From an uncultured Bacteroidales bacterium (GTDB lineage Bacteria > Bacteroidota > Bacteroidia > Bacteroidales > Lentimicrobiaceae): a stretch of DNA of 64,000 bases. The position numbers and the translations under genes are program-made. The stretch lies in assembly GCA_937894795.1 (NCBI GenBank), contig CALCQV010000043.1, positions 4,812 to 68,811 on the forward strand. Direction: 5' to 3'. Within the stretch, counting starts at the first letter, position 1. Each line of letters opens with the position of its first letter. Positions 10,173-19,779 of the stretch are shown piece after piece. The notes beneath the pieces are model-generated. The model saw nothing but the letters and a program-made list of their open reading frames with translations. It made no database searches and was not told the DNA's origin.

Positions 10173-11576
10173 ATGAATCTGAGCTACTTATCTTCAAATG
10201 ACACAATCTGTGCAATTTCAACAGCACAAGGTGTAGGTGCAATCGCTGTGGTCAGACTTTCGGGTCAAAAAGCCATCGAAATTGCCAATGATTTGTTTAT
10301 ACCCGCAGCAGAAAGAGAACCTCTGATAAATATTCCTACTCAAACTGCCCAATTTGGTCGTATTTACGATAACGATGAATTGCTTGACGAGGTCGTTGTA
10401 ACTACTTTCAGGCAACCTCATAGCTATACAGGGCAGGATGTTGTTGAAATTTCTTGTCATGGTTCTTCTTTTATACAACAACGATTGATAGAGTTGTTAA
10501 TTAGCCATGGTGCCAGAATGGCCCAGCATGGTGAATTTACGTTCAGGGCTTTTATGAATGGCAAGATGGACCTATCACAAGCTGAGGCTGTAGCTGATCT
10601 TATTGCTTCAAATAATATCACTTCTCATCAAATGGCTCTTAAGCAAATGCGGGGTGGTTTTTCGGGTAAAATAAGTGAGCTAAGGGCTCGTCTGGTTCAT
10701 TTTGCATCATTGATTGAGCTAGAACTTGATTTTAGTGAAGAAGATGTGGAGTTTGTTGATCGTAGTGAATTGTTGAAACTTCTTCAAACTATTCAGACTG
10801 AGATTAACAGCCTTAAATCGTCATTTGCTTTAGGTAACGTCATGAAACAGGGTATACCCGTTGCTATTGCAGGGAAACCCAATGTTGGCAAGTCAACATT
10901 GCTAAATGCGCTGCTAAATGAGGAGAGGGCACTTGTTTCTGAAATACCGGGCACAACGCGTGATGCTATTGAAGATACTATTAATATTGAAGGAACAAAT
11001 TTCAGGTTCATTGATACTGCGGGATTGCGACACACTCATGACACGGTTGAAAGCATGGGTATTGGAAGAACCTACGACAAAATGAATCAGGCCTGGATTG
11101 TTCTTTATGTTTTTGATATCAACAGTACCACTGAATTCGAGATTGATGACGCAATTGCAGAAATCAGAACTCAATTACAGGATCCCGATAAACCAATCAT
11201 ACCTATTGCCAATAAAACGGATATGTTGGTTGAAGAACCTGACAGTTTTCAGCGATTGGTTGAACTTGATACTTTGTTTGTTTCTGCTAAAAGAAATGAG
11301 AACATTAACCTTATTGTAGCCCGACTCCTGGATTCAGTTAAACTCAACAACCTTTCTGACCAGACCATTGTTTATAATCTGCGACATTTTGAGGCTCTGG
11401 ATCATGCAACAGCTTCTATTGACGCTATATACAATGGATTTGAAAGCAATGTAGCATCTGATTTGATAGCCATCGATATAAAGCAGGCTCTCTATTATTT
11501 GGGTACTATTACCGGTGAGGTTTCCAATGAGGAAATACTTGGCAATATTTTCAGCCGGTTCTGTATAGGGAAATAG
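10173..11576 (+). CDS. mnmE: tRNA uridine-5-carboxymethylaminomethyl modification GTPase MnmE
   Basis: 467 residues, full family length. The N-terminal tetrahydrofolate-binding TrmE domain (1-120) begins with DTICAISTAQGVGAIAVVRLSG. The G domain carries GKPNVGKST (about 232-240), the DTAGLR switch and the NKTD motif. The C-terminus ends FCIGK with the conserved catalytic Cys of MnmE. With MnmG it modifies wobble uridine 34 of certain tRNAs. Divergent from sucD. Confidence 0.97.
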   Translation: MNLSYLSSNDTICAISTAQGVGAIAVVRLSGQKAIEIANDLFIPAAEREPLINIPTQTAQFGRIYDNDELLDEVVVTTFRQPHSYTGQDVVEISCHGSSFIQQRLIELLISHGARMAQHGEFTFRAFMNGKMDLSQAEAVADLIASNNITSHQMALKQMRGGFSGKISELRARLVHFASLIELELDFSEEDVEFVDRSELLKLLQTIQTEINSLKSSFALGNVMKQGIPVAIAGKPNVGKSTLLNALLNEERALVSEIPGTTRDAIEDTINIEGTNFRFIDTAGLRHTHDTVESMGIGRTYDKMNQAWIVLYVFDINSTTEFEIDDAIAEIRTQLQDPDKPIIPIANKTDMLVEEPDSFQRLVELDTLFVSAKRNENINLIVARLLDSVKLNNLSDQTIVYNLRHFEALDHATASIDAIYNGFESNVASDLIAIDIKQALYYLGTITGEVSNEEILGNIFSRFCIGK

Positions 11577-11685
11577 ATTTCCTATTCAATTTTTCCTTTT
11601 CAATATTGTATTTGAAGCAATGAGATAATCTTCTCTCATAAGGTCATTGCATTGCTATAATCACCATTCATAAGGGATTTGTTTT

Positions 11686-11826
11686 GGATTCCTTTTTATC
11701 AAGTTCGGTTCAGGTCTTGTTCAACTCCAGTATAAGTCCAGTCCCACTTTATATAAATACACGACCTATACTGGACTTGTACTGGAGTTATACTGGAGTT
11801 GAACTAAATTTGACCAAAAGGAATCC
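11686..11826. repeat. 141-bp inverted element built of 11-bp iterons
   Basis: Outer arms GGATTCC (11686-11692) and GGAATCC (11820-11826) are inverted and their flanking bases also match imperfectly. Inside, three contiguous 11-mers run at 11712-11744 (AGGTCTTGTTC, AACTCCAGTAT, AAGTCCAGTCC). Four contiguous 11-mers of the same family run in the opposite orientation at 11757-11800 (ATACACGACCT, ATACTGGACTT, GTACTGGAGTT, ATACTGGAGTT). No ORF is present. It could be a MITE-like element or a protein-binding iteron array; the identity is unknown. Confidence 0.75.
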
Positions 11827-11909
11827 CTACTGATTCTTGCTTAACCAATCATTAGTCGTTTACTTTTTAAATACCTGATATATCAGACAAGGTTTGAAAT
11901 TCAATCAAA

Positions 11910-11952
11910 AAAAAAGAGGAGAATGAGAGTATTTCCCATAGTCCTCTTTTTT
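11910..11952. terminator. Bidirectional rho-independent terminator
   Basis: AAAAAAGAGGA (11910-11920) pairs with TCCTCTTTTTT (11942-11952), giving an A-tract on one side and a T-tract on the other. It lies between the convergent mnmE and lipoprotein genes. Together with the 11-bp iteron element it accounts for most of the 412-base gap between these genes. Confidence 0.7.
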
Positions 11953-11988
11953 CAATAAGATATTGTTTAACACACCTGAAAAAAGAAA

Positions 11989-12804
11989 TTATTCGCCGTC
12001 ATGCCAAACAAGTTCTTCTAATGCAACAGTATATTTACCCGGACGATCTGAATACTTTACACTATACTGCATTGGATACCATCCACTTGCCTGAAAAGCA
12101 GCGGGCTGTCTCATGGGGATAACCTCATCAGGATGTGTCATAAGAAATGCCGTAGTGATCATTGGTTCAATAAAAATAAACTCACCGTCATAAGATCCCA
12201 ATATCATTGTTCTCGTAAATTCTCCTCCGGTAAACTCAGGGGCTAGCAAATCAACCCAATGAGCACCCATTTGAGGTACCCCCCCAGGCACTTTCATGTA
12301 ATTGTCAGTAATATATTGCTGATCAGGAAGCACGTCAAATAATGGTGAGTTTTCAGGTCCAATTGCTAGTCTTTCTTCATTTGGTATCCAGTAAAAATGA
12401 AAATCAAAATGTGGAGCCCCATAAAAAGGTAAATGTCCATGTGGATTCCAATCAACAAGCATGTGTGTATAAAAATTACCACCTTTGTTTTTAGGAAATT
12501 CCAATACTGTTCCCGTTGCTTCTTCAGGAAGATTTTCAAGTGCTTTTTCAGAAAGCTCTATACCTACAGCCAAAGGATCACCGTTACCATTGGCATTTAC
12601 CTGTATCCAGGCACGCATTACCCCATTACCAATAGGAACAGTGGGTCCATAGAAAGTATTTGTTCCCTGACTTTTACTTTCACAGGAAACTCTTGATGCA
12701 TTTTCATTATTTGTTGTCAAAACCTCATCTTTCTGGCATGACTGACTAATAGTCATTGTTGTAACTATTAATGCTAAAGTTGTAAATTTCAATAGACTTC
12801 TCAT
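11989..12804 (-). CDS. Lipoprotein, possibly TTHB210-like (DUF5602-type)
   Basis: 271 residues with an SPII signal: hydrophobic stretch, SQSC lipobox, Cys23. The mature part has a GNGVMRAWIQV segment, a histidine-rich motif APHFDFHFY near residue 130 and MGAHWVDLLAPEF near residue 185. This layout resembles TTHB210-like/DUF5602 proteins, but that assignment is from memory of the motif and is tentative. The histidines could bind metal. Single gene flanked by a bidirectional terminator; function unknown. Confidence 0.8.
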   Translation of the reverse strand: MRSLLKFTTLALIVTTMTISQSCQKDEVLTTNNENASRVSCESKSQGTNTFYGPTVPIGNGVMRAWIQVNANGNGDPLAVGIELSEKALENLPEEATGTVLEFPKNKGGNFYTHMLVDWNPHGHLPFYGAPHFDFHFYWIPNEERLAIGPENSPLFDVLPDQQYITDNYMKVPGGVPQMGAHWVDLLAPEFTGGEFTRTMILGSYDGEFIFIEPMITTAFLMTHPDEVIPMRQPAAFQASGWYPMQYSVKYSDRPGKYTVALEELVWHDGE

Positions 12805-12976
12805 TTTGATTAAGTTTAGTAATAGTTTAGAAATAAGTGAGTTATATTCTATTTTAAACCTAACACACTTTGGTTAGGAAAGTTCTCAGAGAAATAATTT
12901 AAAATTGTATTATCAAAATCTGGCCATGCTTAGCCCGGGAGTGCATTAAACATCTCATTAAATCGGCAATTTCCGG

Positions 12977-12984
12977 TATTTTTG
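12977..12984 (+). promoter_or_regulatory. Possible promoter -7 element
   Basis: TATTTTTG matches TAnnTTTG, 75 bases upstream of the hemerythrin-PAS gene. No -33 TTG seen. Confidence 0.35.
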
Positions 12985-13059
12985 CAATCCGCAATCGGAA
13001 GGTGGTCCTTAGCGTTAAGTACCTGCTATTAAAAGAATGTTATACACAAAAACCATAAC

Positions 13060-14271
13060 ATGTCAGAATTTATCAATAATTCAAATGAGAGGTTAAGTAA
13101 TCTCATTAGTTATGCCACGCTTCTTATAGAGGGTGAAGATGGGAAAATGCTCATTGAAAAGTACAGGCAATTCCTTGATAATGTGACTGCCACTGAGGCA
13201 ATGCAAGTATTTGACAGTCTCCTTATACAAGGAATTCCAATTGATATAGTCAAGCGTAATACCGGTAAAATCATCAATGCATTTTATCGGTCACTTGGTG
13301 CATTTGAATGGCAGAAACCATCAGAAGGGCACTTCCTGCATTATTTGATGCTTGAAAACAGGGAAGTTGAGAAAATAATGATAAGCATCAAATCAACAGT
13401 CAAAGAAATATATCATGGTGAGCATCAGGAAGACACTTTGCTCTTCAGAGAGTTAAGCAGCAAGATAAAAAGCCTTGAGGCTTATGAACTCCATTACATC
13501 AAGAAAGAAAATATTTTATTTCCATATCTTGAAAAGGCATTCAGTCAATATCGCTGCTTACAGCTCATGTGGTCTTTTCATGATGATTTTCGCATAAGTC
13601 TGAAAGTACTGCAATCACTTTTAGATACTGACAAACCTGATAAGCAGTTATTAAGCAAAGAACTGGGAAAATTGTTTTTTGTGGTATATCCAATCATCTT
13701 CAGAGAGGAGCAAATTGTATTTCCTGTAGCATTCAGAGCTATTCCTGAAAAACTATGGGATGAGATGATGCTTCAAAGCTTTGAACAGGGATGGTGTTAT
13801 GGAATAACGCCAGTGAAAAAGATAGATTCAGAGGTGTTGTTAAATGATGCACCAGGACAAGTGAACCTGGGAACAGGATTTCTCACTGCCGAACAGCTAA
13901 GGATTCTATTCAGATCGTTACCGGTTGATATTACTTATGTGGATGAAATGGATGAGGTAAAATATTTTTCAGAAACAGCTGATAGGATATTCCCCAGAAG
14001 CAAAGCAATATTAGGCAGAAAAGTTCAAAACTGCCACCCTCCTGAAAGTGTTCATATAGTGAATGAAATTGTTGCTGCATTCAGGAATGGAAGTAAGGAT
14101 CATGCTGACTTTTGGATCAGGATGAAAGGCAGGTTTATTTATATAAGATACTTCGCATTGCGTGATGAACATGGAGTATACAAAGGAACAATGGAGGTAA
14201 GTCAGGATGTTACCGGCATTAGAGAACTGCAGGGTGAACAACGTTTGCTTGATTGGCACACAGAAAATTAA
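13060..14271 (+). CDS. DUF438/hemerythrin-like/PAS domain protein
   Basis: 403 residues, cytoplasmic. Residues about 10-80 look like DUF438. Residues 95-235 are a hemerythrin-like four-helix bundle with scattered His/Glu ligands, including HYIKKENILFP and FREEQIVFP. Residues about 280-395 form a PAS domain (LPVDITYVDEMDEVKYFSETADRIFPRS through GTMEVSQDVTGIREL). Proteins of this layout are thought to sense oxygen, NO or redox state through a di-iron site and PAS pocket. No output domain is visible. It is followed 25 bases later by an MFS gene, so the two may be one operon. Confidence 0.88.
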   Translation: MSEFINNSNERLSNLISYATLLIEGEDGKMLIEKYRQFLDNVTATEAMQVFDSLLIQGIPIDIVKRNTGKIINAFYRSLGAFEWQKPSEGHFLHYLMLENREVEKIMISIKSTVKEIYHGEHQEDTLLFRELSSKIKSLEAYELHYIKKENILFPYLEKAFSQYRCLQLMWSFHDDFRISLKVLQSLLDTDKPDKQLLSKELGKLFFVVYPIIFREEQIVFPVAFRAIPEKLWDEMMLQSFEQGWCYGITPVKKIDSEVLLNDAPGQVNLGTGFLTAEQLRILFRSLPVDITYVDEMDEVKYFSETADRIFPRSKAILGRKVQNCHPPESVHIVNEIVAAFRNGSKDHADFWIRMKGRFIYIRYFALRDEHGVYKGTMEVSQDVTGIRELQGEQRLLDWHTEN

Positions 14272-14296
14272 TCAGCCAATCGAAGAATGAAACTTA

Positions 14297-15502
14297 ATGA
14301 AAAGCTGGAAGAGAACATTTAGCATTATATGGGCAGGCCAATTAATGTCAATTTTAACCAGTGCCATTGTTGGTTATGCCATAGTATTCTGGTTAAGCAT
14401 TAAAACAGGATCAGCTGAAACACTTGCTATTGCAGCAATGGCGGCTCTATTGCCACAATCAATTCTTGGCCTGTTCACCGGAGTCTTCGTCGATAGATGG
14501 AACAGGAAGCTCATCATGATACTTTCTGATAGTTTTATTGCACTTTCCACACTTATTCTGGTCATTCTGTTTTATACCGGCAAAGTTGAGATATGGCAGA
14601 TCTATTTACTTGCGGCTGCCAGATCAGTGGGTTCAGCATTCCATATGCCTGCCATGCAGGCTTCAATACCACTCATTGCACCTGAATCACAACTCCTTAG
14701 AATTGCCGGTATTAATCAAATGATCCATTCCATAAGTGCTATAGCCGGTCCTGCCATTGGAGCTATTCTCATTACCATTTTCGACATGAGCTATGTGCTC
14801 ATGATTGATATTATAGGAGCTCTCTTTGCTATTACCACACTTATAATGGTTTATATTCCTAATCCGGAGAAAGAGAAGACAGATACATCGCCACATGTTC
14901 TGAGGGAAATTAAAGAGGGATTGAATGAAATATATAAAGACAGGGGCCTTTCCCTGCTATTTATCTTTTCAGTGATCTCAACATTCGTCATCATGCCAAT
15001 TGCCGTTATATTCCCTCTCATGACTCTTAACCACTTTGGTGGAGGAGTGATGCAAATGAGCATTGTTGAAATACTCTGGGGGGCTGGAATGCTTACGGGA
15101 GGTGCGTTAATAGGTATTTTTAAGTTTGGAGTGAATAAAGCCGTCATGATTAATTATATGTATATGGTATTCGGTATCACATTCCTCCTTTCAGGACTTC
15201 TGCCCCCAAATGGTTTTATTTGGTTTGTTGTCCTCACGGCTATAGGAGGTATTAGTTCTGCTATTTATAATTCCTCATTTACTTCTCTCATTCAAATTAA
15301 GATTAAGCCGGCAATGCTTGGAAGAGTTTTCTCTACTTATTCGAGCCTTACCCTGTTTCCTTCAATGCTTGGCCTGCTTGGTACAGGATTTATTGCAGAT
15401 AGAATAGGATTAACCACCGCATTTATCATTTGCGGCATAATGAACTTAATGGTTGGGGCTGTCTCTATGATGATACCATCAATAAAAGAAACAGGATTAT
15501 AA
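14297..15502 (+). CDS. MFS transporter
   Basis: 401-residue inner-membrane protein with about 12 hydrophobic helices. GVFVDRWNRKLIMILSD near residue 60 is the MFS loop 2-3 signature (G-x3-D-R-x-x-R/K) and a related GFIADRIGL occurs in the second half, as in MFS_3-type exporters of macrolides or enterobactin. The substrate cannot be inferred. It follows the hemerythrin-PAS gene at 25 bases in the same direction. Confidence 0.88.
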   Translation: MKSWKRTFSIIWAGQLMSILTSAIVGYAIVFWLSIKTGSAETLAIAAMAALLPQSILGLFTGVFVDRWNRKLIMILSDSFIALSTLILVILFYTGKVEIWQIYLLAAARSVGSAFHMPAMQASIPLIAPESQLLRIAGINQMIHSISAIAGPAIGAILITIFDMSYVLMIDIIGALFAITTLIMVYIPNPEKEKTDTSPHVLREIKEGLNEIYKDRGLSLLFIFSVISTFVIMPIAVIFPLMTLNHFGGGVMQMSIVEILWGAGMLTGGALIGIFKFGVNKAVMINYMYMVFGITFLLSGLLPPNGFIWFVVLTAIGGISSAIYNSSFTSLIQIKIKPAMLGRVFSTYSSLTLFPSMLGLLGTGFIADRIGLTTAFIICGIMNLMVGAVSMMIPSIKETGL

Positions 15503-15645
15503 TTCTCCATACGTTTATCACATCATTAATGTATAATCAGCTCAATAGGGAAACATGCAATTATTGACTATAGCCAAGCTTTTTATTAATATTATTAATA
15601 ATTCCATCAGCTAAATATACATCTATCTCATTACCTTATTTTGAT

Positions 15646-15653
15646 TATCTTTG
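15646..15653 (+). promoter_or_regulatory. Possible promoter -7 element
   Basis: TATCTTTG matches TAnnTTTG, about 112 bases upstream of the acyl-activating fusion gene. No clear -33 TTG. Confidence 0.4.
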
Positions 15654-15765
15654 AGGACGTAACAATGGCATTAATTTTATAAATTACAATTGCTTTTACT
15701 GTTATCTTAGTATCCTTATTACTAGCATAGTAGGTGAGTTATTTTTCATCAAATCTTTTACTTGA

Positions 15766-18303
15766 ATGCTTAAAAACCTGGAATCGAAGATTGCCATTAC
15801 CTATGGTGATATAAAAATATCATATGCCGACTTGCGAAAGAATATAAAAACTTTCAGCGACAGATACACCATTCCGGAGGGCGGACATGTAGTTATCTTT
15901 GCAGAAAACAGACCTGAATGGGTTTATGCATTCTATTCAATATGGCATAAGCAAGGAATTCCTATTCCTATTGATAATCTGGCAACTGCCGAAGAAACAG
16001 CATACATACTTAATGACTGTCAACCTGCGGTAATATTCACTTCGATAGCGCGACAGGAAGTAATTCAGCAATCAATAAAAATTGCCGGTATTGAATCTGT
16101 CACTCTCTTAATTGATGATCCGGATATATCCTTAATTAGTCAGAGCAATGCTTCTTCAAACGGGAAACCATCAATCACAGAGAATGAAGATATCACAATT
16201 GACCGTTCTTCAAATTCCGTGGACCTGATCAGGTTTGAAGAGCCCGATCCACAAAAAACTGCGGTAATAATCTATACCTCAGGCACTACAGGAAGTCCTA
16301 AGGGGGTTATGCTGTCATATCTTAACCTGACTACCAATATAAAAGCTGTATCAGAGTATATTCAGATATACAAAACCGACTCCGTGGTGATGATGTTGTT
16401 ACCGGTTCACCATGTATTCCCGCTTGTAGGATCAATGATAATACCCTTATATATTGGTGCTAAGGTTGCTATAAGTCCTACAATGCTATCTACTGACATC
16501 ATGAGCACCCTGAAGGATAATGCCGTAACCATCATCATTGGTGTTCCCAGGTTATATGCTGCAATCAGAAAAGGCATAATGGATAAGATCAAGAAGAGTA
16601 TGGTTGCAAGGCTTCTTTTCTTTATTGCAAAAAAAGTCAACAATCCTTCATTCTCCAAAAAAGTCTTTGGGACAGTACACCGCAAAATGGGTGGTTCAGT
16701 TACCCATCTGGTTTCAGGCGGTGCTGCGCTTGATAAAGAAATTGGAGCTGACTATACAACGCTGGGTTTTGAGGTACTTGAAGGTTATGGTATGTCGGAA
16801 GCCGCTCCAATGATAACATTTACACAACCGGGCAGAGTAAAATTAGGATCACCCGGTGAGGTAGTGAGAGAAACAACGATAAAGATTCAGGATGGTGAGA
16901 TTCTGGCGTCAGGGCCTAATATTATGCAGGGTTATTATGGAAAACCTGAGGACACTGCTGAAGTTTTAAAGGATGGATGGCTTTATACCGGTGATTTGGG
17001 TTATATAGATGAATCAGGTTACTTATTTATTACAGGCCGTAAAAAAGAAATTATTATTCTTTCAAATGGTAAAAATGTCAATCCTATTGAATTAGAAGAA
17101 AAAATCATGGAAACAGGTTACATCAAGGAATGTGGTGTATTTTATCATGACGAACAACTTCAGGTTCTTATGGTTCCGGAGCATAGTGCCATTGTATTGA
17201 ATGAATTCAAAACTACACATGATTTTATTAAATGGAATGTTATTGAGCCACTAAATAAGACGGTATCAGCCTATAAAAAGATCATGGGTTTTCATTTAAC
17301 AGATGAAGAATTACCGCGTACCCGCTTGGGCAAACTACAGAGATATAAATTTGCATCATTGGCCATATTAGCAGATATAGGTGAGGAAATACCCGATGAT
17401 GCTCCACAAACACCTGAATTCCACTTAATTGCTGAATTCCTTGAGAAGGAAAAGCTCAGAAAAGTGCTTCCAAAGCACCACATTGAAATGGACCTGGGAT
17501 TGGATTCACTGGATAAAGTAAGTTTCCAGGCGTGGTTAATGCAAACCTTCGGCATTGACATGGACCCGTCAGAGATGACTGCCTTCAGCAATATAGGCAA
17601 GCTTTCAGTTTACGTTTCTGAGAAGAAAACAAGAATGGAGGAAAGCAAGCTTGACTGGACTGACATAATGCGTGAGAAAGTAAATCTTAAACTCCCTTCT
17701 AATTGGTTTACAGGCCGATGGATGGTATATTCATCAAGGATATTCTTCCATTTGTACTTTAATTTTAAAACCAAGGGTACTGAAAATATACCCGATGGGC
17801 CGGTTATATTCGTACCGAATCACCAGAGTTCCATGGATGGATTGTTTGTCGCCAGTGTCCTTCGCAGGCACAGATTGCGTGATACATATTTCTATGCAAA
17901 GGAGCAGCATTTTAAGCAAGCATGGAAAAAGTTCCTTGCCAGCCGAAATAATATTATCATAGTGGACCTTGAAAAGGATCTGAAGGAGTCTATTCAGAAG
18001 ATGGCTGAGGTATTGCGACAAAAACGCAGTCTGATAATATTCCCTGAGGGCACACGAACAAGGACAGGCAATCTTGGTGAATTCAAGAAAACTTTTGCCA
18101 TTCTAAGCCGTGAACTTGATGTTCCGGTCATTCCGGTAAGTATTAAAGGAGCTTACGAAGCTCTGCCTACCGGCAGTAAATTCCCAAAACCATGGAAAAG
18201 AATCAATGTTGAATTTCTTCAACCTGTTTATCCTGGCAGCCATTCTTATGAATCGCTGACTGATCATGTTAGAAAACAAATTCAGGGTAAACTTGGAAAT
18301 TAG
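15766..18303 (+). CDS. AMP-forming acyl synthetase - ACP - acyltransferase fusion
   Basis: 845 residues with three domains. An AMP-binding acyl-CoA/ACP synthetase (about 1-510) carries the ATP-binding loop YTSGTTGSPKG near 170 and GWLYTGDLG near 405. An acyl-carrier domain (about 545-625) has DLGLDSLDKV, with S581 as the predicted phosphopantetheine site. A PlsC-type lysophospholipid acyltransferase (about 655-845) has NHQSSMD (H686, D691) and FPEGTRTRTG near 760. It probably activates fatty acids, loads its own ACP domain and acylates a lysophospholipid, like E. coli Aas but with the opposite domain order. No transmembrane permease domain is present. Confidence 0.93.
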   Translation: MLKNLESKIAITYGDIKISYADLRKNIKTFSDRYTIPEGGHVVIFAENRPEWVYAFYSIWHKQGIPIPIDNLATAEETAYILNDCQPAVIFTSIARQEVIQQSIKIAGIESVTLLIDDPDISLISQSNASSNGKPSITENEDITIDRSSNSVDLIRFEEPDPQKTAVIIYTSGTTGSPKGVMLSYLNLTTNIKAVSEYIQIYKTDSVVMMLLPVHHVFPLVGSMIIPLYIGAKVAISPTMLSTDIMSTLKDNAVTIIIGVPRLYAAIRKGIMDKIKKSMVARLLFFIAKKVNNPSFSKKVFGTVHRKMGGSVTHLVSGGAALDKEIGADYTTLGFEVLEGYGMSEAAPMITFTQPGRVKLGSPGEVVRETTIKIQDGEILASGPNIMQGYYGKPEDTAEVLKDGWLYTGDLGYIDESGYLFITGRKKEIIILSNGKNVNPIELEEKIMETGYIKECGVFYHDEQLQVLMVPEHSAIVLNEFKTTHDFIKWNVIEPLNKTVSAYKKIMGFHLTDEELPRTRLGKLQRYKFASLAILADIGEEIPDDAPQTPEFHLIAEFLEKEKLRKVLPKHHIEMDLGLDSLDKVSFQAWLMQTFGIDMDPSEMTAFSNIGKLSVYVSEKKTRMEESKLDWTDIMREKVNLKLPSNWFTGRWMVYSSRIFFHLYFNFKTKGTENIPDGPVIFVPNHQSSMDGLFVASVLRRHRLRDTYFYAKEQHFKQAWKKFLASRNNIIIVDLEKDLKESIQKMAEVLRQKRSLIIFPEGTRTRTGNLGEFKKTFAILSRELDVPVIPVSIKGAYEALPTGSKFPKPWKRINVEFLQPVYPGSHSYESLTDHVRKQIQGKLGN

Positions 18304-18346
18304 AAATGGTGCAATAATTACTCTATGATATTCATATCCCATATGG

Positions 18347-18375
18347 AATAGCCTGGAACATGCCGGGCTATTTTT
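18347..18375 (+). terminator. Rho-independent terminator
   Basis: AATAGCCTGG and CCGGGCTATT form a 10-bp stem with a 6-base loop, followed by TTTTC. It lies just downstream of the acyltransferase fusion gene and before the ilvA promoter. Confidence 0.75.
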
Positions 18376-18412
18376 CATTGATAAATCAAGCCATTTGATC
18401 ATTTTTAAAATT

Positions 18413-18420
18413 TACCTTTG
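18413..18420 (+). promoter_or_regulatory. ilvA promoter -7 element
   Basis: TACCTTTG matches TAnnTTTG and ends 15 bases before the ilvA ATG. An upstream in-frame TTG at 18418 overlaps this element, so it cannot be the start codon if the promoter is real. Confidence 0.55.
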
Positions 18421-18435
18421 CATAAAATTAATTGT

Positions 18436-19671
18436 ATGGAAAAGTCAAAATCAAAGGATACTGCACCTCAATTGTCTGATATCATTCAGGCCCAGTCAAT
18501 ATTGAAAAGTATTGTCAAGAAAACACCGCTTGAAAGAAGCAAGTCCTTCTCTGTAATGTCGGGTGCAAATGTCTATCTTAAACTCGAGAATCTGCAAACA
18601 ACCGGTTCATTTAAGGTTCGTGGTGCATATAATATGATTAGCCGCTTATCATCTGATAAATTAGCAAACGGAGTACTTTGTGCATCAGCAGGCAATCATG
18701 CTCAGGGTGTAGCGTATGCAGCTTCTAAATTGGGAGTAAAAAGCACAGTGTTTATGCCTGTGTTTGCCCCGCCTTTAAAGGTCATTGCTACCAGAGCTTA
18801 TGGTGCAGAGGTGGTGCTTACCGGTGAAAATTTCGATGAGGCTCTGAAGGCTGCCCTAGAATATGGTGAAAAAAGCGGAGCAACATTTGTTCATCCTTAC
18901 AATAATCCTGATATCATTGCCGGACAAGGAACTGTTGGACTTGAGATATTTGATCAATTAGACAACATAGATGTAGTACTGGTCCCAATTGGTGGTGGTG
19001 GTCTCATTTCAGGTATAGCTATTGCCTTAAAGCAGCTCAATCCTTCCATTAAAATTATTGGAGTTGAGCCAGAAGATGCACAATCAATGAAAATGTCAAT
19101 TGAAGCCAATGAGCCTAGAATGTTAACATCATGCAATACTATTGCTGATGGTATTGCTGTTAAATCGCCCGGTGACCTGACATTTGAGATTACAAGAAAC
19201 CTTGTAGATGAGTTTATAACAGTTTCAGATGCCGAAATTGCTCAAACTACTTATATGCTATTGCAGAGGGCTAAAATACTTGCCGAACCGGCCGGTGTTG
19301 CCGCTATGGCTGCCGTACTTTTCAGAAAAACCGATCTTAACGGCAAAAATGTAATTCCCGTTATAAGTGGTGGAAATATCAATATGAGTATTCTTGAACA
19401 GATACTCGAAAAGGGCGTAATGGATGTGGGTTTACGTGCAAGAATACAGGTATTGGTACCTGATCAGGCAGGAGTTTTAATGGGTATAATTTCTATTCTT
19501 GGAAAAGTTAGAGCCAGTATTCATGATATCTACCACGAAAGAACAACAACCAGTGTACCAATAGGTTATGTAATGATTACTATAACGTTCAACCTTCAGG
19601 ATACAACACAGTTACCCACGGTTTTAGCTGAGTTGGATAGAAAAGGAATTAGTTATCAGGTTTTGAAATAA
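18436..19671 (+). CDS. ilvA: Threonine ammonia-lyase (threonine dehydratase)
   Basis: 411 residues. A PLP-dependent fold-type II catalytic domain (about 10-320) has the Schiff-base lysine K60 in TGSFKVRGAYN and the phosphate-binding loop GGGGLISG near 190. A single C-terminal ACT domain (about 335-411) begins with RIQVLVPDQAGVL. It deaminates threonine to 2-oxobutyrate, the first step of isoleucine synthesis; the ACT domain suggests allosteric control. The short ACT-type layout is the TIGR01127-like form. The ATG at 18436 is chosen because the upstream TTG lies in the promoter. Confidence 0.93.
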   Translation: MEKSKSKDTAPQLSDIIQAQSILKSIVKKTPLERSKSFSVMSGANVYLKLENLQTTGSFKVRGAYNMISRLSSDKLANGVLCASAGNHAQGVAYAASKLGVKSTVFMPVFAPPLKVIATRAYGAEVVLTGENFDEALKAALEYGEKSGATFVHPYNNPDIIAGQGTVGLEIFDQLDNIDVVLVPIGGGGLISGIAIALKQLNPSIKIIGVEPEDAQSMKMSIEANEPRMLTSCNTIADGIAVKSPGDLTFEITRNLVDEFITVSDAEIAQTTYMLLQRAKILAEPAGVAAMAAVLFRKTDLNGKNVIPVISGGNINMSILEQILEKGVMDVGLRARIQVLVPDQAGVLMGIISILGKVRASIHDIYHERTTTSVPIGYVMITITFNLQDTTQLPTVLAELDRKGISYQVLK

Positions 19672-19779
19672 AAATTAAACCTTGAGGTCGCACAATTGTT
19701 AATTATTCCTAATTGCAGACGCAATTTGATAATAAGTTGTTTATCTTTATAAATCAAAAATAAAAATATCACTACTGAT

